A stretch of 64,000 nt of DNA from Cryomorphaceae bacterium (GTDB taxonomy: Bacteria > Bacteroidota > Bacteroidia > Flavobacteriales_D > Sanyastnellaceae). Within the stretch, counting starts at the first letter, position 1. The number at the start of each line of letters is the position of its first letter. The notes beneath the pieces were generated by a model. It was given only the letters and a program-made list of their open reading frames with translations, had not been told where the DNA came from and did no database searches. The stretch is from positions 1 through 64,000 of the forward strand of contig WGNM01000018.1 in NCBI GenBank assembly GCA_016124575.1. The letters run 5' to 3'. The translations under genes and the position numbers were made by a program. Shown here piece by piece: positions 60,700-64,000 of the stretch.

Positions 60700-62889
60700 A
60701 TGCCAACAACACGCAGCAAAGCAATGCAGGATGTGCTTCATCGCAAGCCGATGCCACAAACACCTCCGTCAGCACGTATTTCGGATTATTACGGTATCAA
60801 TGTCTTTAGTCAGCACGTTATGCGTGAGTACCTCACAGATGAGGCTTACGATTTGGTGATGGCGGCCATTGATCACGGCACACGTATCGATCGTCGCATT
60901 GCAGATCAGATTGCTTCGGCAATGAAAGACTGGTCTATTTCTCGCGGCGCGACGCACTACACGCACTGGTTTCAGCCATTGACAGGTGCAACAGCCGAGA
61001 AGCACGATTCATTTATTCAACCAACGGGAGACGGACGTGCGATTGAGAAGTTCGATGGATCGTTGTTGGTTCAGCAGGAGCCTGATGCGTCATCGTTTCC
61101 GAACGGTGGTATTCGCAACACCTTTGAAGCGCGTGGGTATACATTGTGGGATCCGGGTTCGCCGGCCTTCATCATTGGGAATACGTTGTGTATTCCGACA
61201 ATTTTCATTGCCTATACGGGGCATGCTTTGGATTATAAGATGCCATTGTTGAAGGCGCTGAGCGTTGTCGACAAAGCAGCAACCGATGTGTGTCAATATT
61301 TTGATAGAGATGTAACCAAGGTGAACACTACCTTGGGTTGGGAGCAAGAGTACTTTTTGATCGACAAAGCCTTATTCAATGCCCGTCCGGATATTGCGAT
61401 GACAGGTAGAGCTTTGTTTGGTCACAATCCGGCCAAAGGTCAGCAGTTGGATGACCACTATTTTGGTTCTATTCCTGAGCGCGCAATGGCGTTTATGAAA
61501 GATTTCGAACAAGAGTGTCACAAAATAGGTATTCCGGTTACTACGCGTCACAACGAAGTAGCGCCGAACCAGTTTGAGGTAGCGCCAATTTTCGAAGAGG
61601 CAAACTTGGCGAACGACCACAACCAATTGTTGATGGACATCCTTGATCGCGCAGCGAAGAAGCACGAGTTCCGTGTTTTGCTTCACGAAAAACCATTTGC
61701 TGGAGTAAACGGATCTGGAAAGCACAACAACTGGTCGTTGAGCACCAACACGGGAGTGAACCTGCTCAAGCCAGGCAAAAACCCGAAGAGCAACTTGCGC
61801 TTTTTGACCTTCTTTGTGAACACCATCATGGCGATTCGCAAGAATGCAGACATCCTACGTGCGAGTATTGCTGGAGCTGGTAACGATCACCGTTTGGGAG
61901 CGAATGAAGCGCCACCTGCAATTATCTCTGTATTCATCGGTTCACAGCTTTCGAAGTTGCTTGATGATTTAGAGAAAAACATCAAGGCAGGAAAGCTCAC
62001 GCCAGCTGATAAAACAGCTTTGAAACTAGAGATTGGTCGCATTCCTGAAGTGTTGTTTGACAATACCGATCGCAACCGTACCTCGCCGTTCGCCTTTACA
62101 GGAAACAAATTTGAGTTTAGAGCGGTTGGCTCATCGGCAAACTGTGCCAACGCAATGATTGCTTTGAACACCATCATGGCTGATCAGTTAATAGACTTTA
62201 AAAAGAAAATCGACGCACGTTTGGCGAAAGGCCAGAAGAAAGACGACGCTATTTTGAGTGAGCTGCAAGTGATGATCAAAGATTCGAAGTCGGTTCGTTT
62301 TGAAGGAAATGGCTACTCAGATGAGTGGGTTGTAGAAGCGAAGAAACGTGGACTTTCGAATTTGATGGACACCCCATCGGCGTTGAAGGTTTGGAAAGAT
62401 AAGAAAGTGCAGCAGTTGTTCAAAGACATGAATGTCTTGGACCCAGAGGAGTTGCACGCACGCTTGGAGGTTGAGTTGGAGAACTACATTCTTCGTCGTC
62501 AGATCGAAGCAAGAGTTTGCGCCGACTTGGCTCAAAACCACATTATCCCTACAGCAATCAACTACCAAACTCGTTTGATTGAGAACGTCCGCGGATTGAA
62601 AGATCTGTTATCGGCTGCTGAATTTAAATCAGCATCATCAACACAAATGAAGTTGATCAAGGAGATTTCGGAACATTTAACTGAGATGAAATCGAAAATC
62701 GATGAATTGCTTGAAAAACGTCGCAAGGTTGACGCTTTGGAAAGCGCTGAGAAAAAGGCTGAGCAATACGCCTCAATCGTTCTACCTCTCATGGACGATA
62801 TCCGCGAACACGTTGACCGCCTCGAAATGCTCGTTGATGACGAACTTTGGCCGATGCCGAAATTACGTGAGATTCTTTTCGCGCGTTAA
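60700..62889 (+). CDS. glnN: Type III glutamine synthetase
   Basis: 729 residues from the ATG at 60700 (MPTTRSKAMQDVLHRKPMPQ), the size of GSIII enzymes. GSIII-specific N-terminal domain, then ATP/glutamate sites: GWEQEYFLID near 210, TTRHNEVAPNQFEVAP near 290, GVNGSGKHNNWSLSTNTG near 350 and DNTDRNRTSPFAFTGNKFEFRAVGSS near 465. The tail is a long coiled coil (about 660-705). It makes glutamine from glutamate and ammonia. An upstream in-frame TTG lies in the promoter and is rejected. No glnB or regulator sits next to it. Confidence 0.96.
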   Translation: MPTTRSKAMQDVLHRKPMPQTPPSARISDYYGINVFSQHVMREYLTDEAYDLVMAAIDHGTRIDRRIADQIASAMKDWSISRGATHYTHWFQPLTGATAEKHDSFIQPTGDGRAIEKFDGSLLVQQEPDASSFPNGGIRNTFEARGYTLWDPGSPAFIIGNTLCIPTIFIAYTGHALDYKMPLLKALSVVDKAATDVCQYFDRDVTKVNTTLGWEQEYFLIDKALFNARPDIAMTGRALFGHNPAKGQQLDDHYFGSIPERAMAFMKDFEQECHKIGIPVTTRHNEVAPNQFEVAPIFEEANLANDHNQLLMDILDRAAKKHEFRVLLHEKPFAGVNGSGKHNNWSLSTNTGVNLLKPGKNPKSNLRFLTFFVNTIMAIRKNADILRASIAGAGNDHRLGANEAPPAIISVFIGSQLSKLLDDLEKNIKAGKLTPADKTALKLEIGRIPEVLFDNTDRNRTSPFAFTGNKFEFRAVGSSANCANAMIALNTIMADQLIDFKKKIDARLAKGQKKDDAILSELQVMIKDSKSVRFEGNGYSDEWVVEAKKRGLSNLMDTPSALKVWKDKKVQQLFKDMNVLDPEELHARLEVELENYILRRQIEARVCADLAQNHIIPTAINYQTRLIENVRGLKDLLSAAEFKSASSTQMKLIKEISEHLTEMKSKIDELLEKRRKVDALESAEKKAEQYASIVLPLMDDIREHVDRLEMLVDDELWPMPKLREILFAR

Positions 62890-62912
62890 TCAGAAATAAA
62901 ATAGAAACCTGG

Positions 62913-62946
62913 AAAGGCCGTTTCACGATTGTGGGGCGGCTTTTTT
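62913..62946 (+). terminator. Terminator after glnN
   Basis: AAAGGCCG pairs with CGGCTTTT (one G-T pair) around a 16-base loop, followed by a T run. The next 180 bases to 63128 hold no other gene. Confidence 0.7.
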
Positions 62947-63128
62947 ATTGGATAAGAAAACAAGAAAACTTGGCGTTTAAGTTAAATAAGAAGTCGCAAG
63001 AACTTGTAGGTCTCGTCTGACTTGTTACCTTTAACCCTTAAATTGTCGAGCTCCACAATAAACATGTAGAATTTGCAATTTGTTAATCTGTGGAATATTT
63101 ACTTATTTTCGCTTCCTGTAATCGGAAA

Positions 63129-64000
63129 ATGATGCAAAAGACCAACCTTAAAAGATCAGTATTACACTTTACTGCTGCTGCAGCCTTGCTTTTAGTTGCC
63201 TCTATTGGTAACGCGCAATCGAAGTACACAGAAAGTGCAGATAGAGAATTCGAACGCGGAGGATACTCAGATGCTTCGAAAGAATATTTAATTGCCTACA
63301 ACAAGTTGAAGGGCATTGAAGAGAAGGGACGTGTTTCTTTCCAAATAGCAGAATGTCACCGACTGATGCTAGATCTTCAGGGTGCTGCCGATTACTACAA
63401 CAAGGCGATAGGATTCAAATACTTCAAGGAAAACCCTGAGGTATTCTTCAATTACGCTGAAACGCTTCGTGAGCAAAATAAGTTCGATGAAGCCGTTAAG
63501 CAATACAACGAATACAAAGATAAAGGGGGCGATAAGTCGAAAGCCAACACACGTATTAAAGAGTGTGAAGAAGCAGCCCTCGCTTTGGATCAGCCACCAA
63601 CAAGATACGTTGTTGAGCAGGTTCCTGTTTTAAATACAGAGCAGTTCGACTATGCACCAGCTTGGGCGAGCAAGAAAGGAGATGAAATGATTCTTTCTTC
63701 TTCAAGAGCAGCATCAACAGGAACTGCTGAAGACCCTATCACTGGAGAGAGCTTCATGGATTTGTTCGTTTCTGAGCGTGATAAAAAAGGAAAATGGTCA
63801 ACCCCAATCCTTATCAACAATACCGTTAATACTACTTCTAGCGAAGGAGTTGTTGCTTTTGATAAGAAGTTCCAAACCATGTACTTCACTCGTTGTGTGT
63901 ACGAAGGGAAATCGAACTTTGCGTGTGATATCTTCAAGGCGAAGCGTCAAGGTAAAAACTTTGGTCCTGCTGAACCTTTGAACATCATCAACCGCGATGA
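63129..64000 (+). CDS. TPR/PD40-domain secreted protein, PorE/OmpA-like (partial, runs off the end)
   Basis: About 290 codons read open to the window edge without a stop. It begins with two adjacent ATGs (63129 and 63132) and the signal peptide region LHFTAAAALLLVASIGNAQ. Residues about 40-150 are TPR-like repeats (YSDASKEYLIAYNKL, GAADYYNKAIGFKYFKENPE, KFDEAVKQYNEYKDKGG). From about 165 a PD40/WD40-like propeller begins (FDYAPAWASKKGDEMILSSS, TSSEGVVAFDKKFQTMYFTR). This order matches PorE/OmpA-family proteins of the T9SS, which end in a peptidoglycan-binding OmpA domain lying beyond this window. No lipobox is visible. T9SS role is likely, given nearby PorP. Confidence 0.78.
   Translation, partial: MMQKTNLKRSVLHFTAAAALLLVASIGNAQSKYTESADREFERGGYSDASKEYLIAYNKLKGIEEKGRVSFQIAECHRLMLDLQGAADYYNKAIGFKYFKENPEVFFNYAETLREQNKFDEAVKQYNEYKDKGGDKSKANTRIKECEEAALALDQPPTRYVVEQVPVLNTEQFDYAPAWASKKGDEMILSSSRAASTGTAEDPITGESFMDLFVSERDKKGKWSTPILINNTVNTTSSEGVVAFDKKFQTMYFTRCVYEGKSNFACDIFKAKRQGKNFGPAEPLNIINRD

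Overview
The window is 64 kb of a Bacteroidota chromosome, most likely a free-living, aerobic member of the Flavobacteriales; I cannot name the genus from sequence alone. The evidence is the many TAnnTTTG-type promoters, the scarcity of Shine-Dalgarno sequences, type IX secretion (T9SS) cargo with type A and type B C-terminal sorting domains, a PorP/SprF protein, a split methionine synthase, type III glutamine synthetase, DUF3127 and DUF3078 proteins, and a GH3-family protein. I see no phage, insertion sequence, integrase or CRISPR array. This is mostly core chromosome with a few lineage-specific loci.

Layout. 0-2 kb: the 3' end of an rRNA operon (23S end, 5S, terminator), then der. 2-9 kb: a minus-strand methionine operon (homocysteine-binding MetH half, cobalamin MetH half, metF, a TetR regulator) read from a SAM-I riboswitch, divergent from metK. 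9-17.6 kb: an Asp-box repeat secreted protein, a lipoprotein, dnaB, a secreted protein of uncertain function, and a HEAT/cyclophilin lipoprotein. 17.5-20.7 kb: a minus-strand signalling block (HD-domain protein, SiaB-like ATPase, two unknown small proteins, WYL regulator). 20.9-27.8 kb: a lysozyme-like protein, hsp20 with a paired palindrome upstream, rluF-like, DUF554, tgt, LptF/G permease, ispE and era. 27.9-33.3 kb: initiator tRNA-Met, a T9SS cargo protein with six tandem 50-residue repeats, GH3 protein with a partner, deoxynucleoside kinase. 33.3-44.9 kb: YceI lipoprotein, membrane pyrophosphatase, pyruvate dehydrogenase E1 beta, etfBA, bifunctional nuclease, CNT nucleoside transporter, purE, flavin reductase, a DUF3127 OB-fold-like protein with an SSB-like tail, and an AtoE transporter. 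44.9-50.8 kb: a LytTR response regulator with a degenerate LytS-like kinase, an M16 protease, an unknown conserved protein, a MOSC protein and an IgGFc-binding/PKD T9SS cargo protein. 51-55.4 kb: ECF sigma factor, a small protein, two MscS-like proteins, DUF3078 and fabD. 55.6-64 kb: a coiled-coil protein, a lipoprotein, a YwqK-like protein with an apparent frameshift in its signal peptide, PorP/SprF with a type B cargo protein and a small secreted protein, glnN, and the 5' part of a TPR/PD40 (PorE-like) gene running off the end.

How the genes work together. The methionine operon plus metK rebuild methionine from homocysteine and methyl-THF and convert it to SAM, with SAM feedback on the operon through the riboswitch. 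PorP, the type B cargo protein and probably the truncated TPR/PD40 protein belong to the T9SS outer-membrane machinery, which also serves the two type A cargo proteins. Several regulators sit directly with their likely targets or partners: TetR in the met operon, LytTR with its kinase, the sigma factor with the MscS-like pair, and WYL with two unknown small genes.

The observations most worth following are the Tgt that lacks all zinc-site cysteines, the apparent signal-peptide frameshift near 56.85 kb, the degenerate sensor kinase, the WYL/SiaB/HD block, the paired palindromes upstream of hsp20, the putative leaderless promoters, and the SSB-like tail on the DUF3127 protein.
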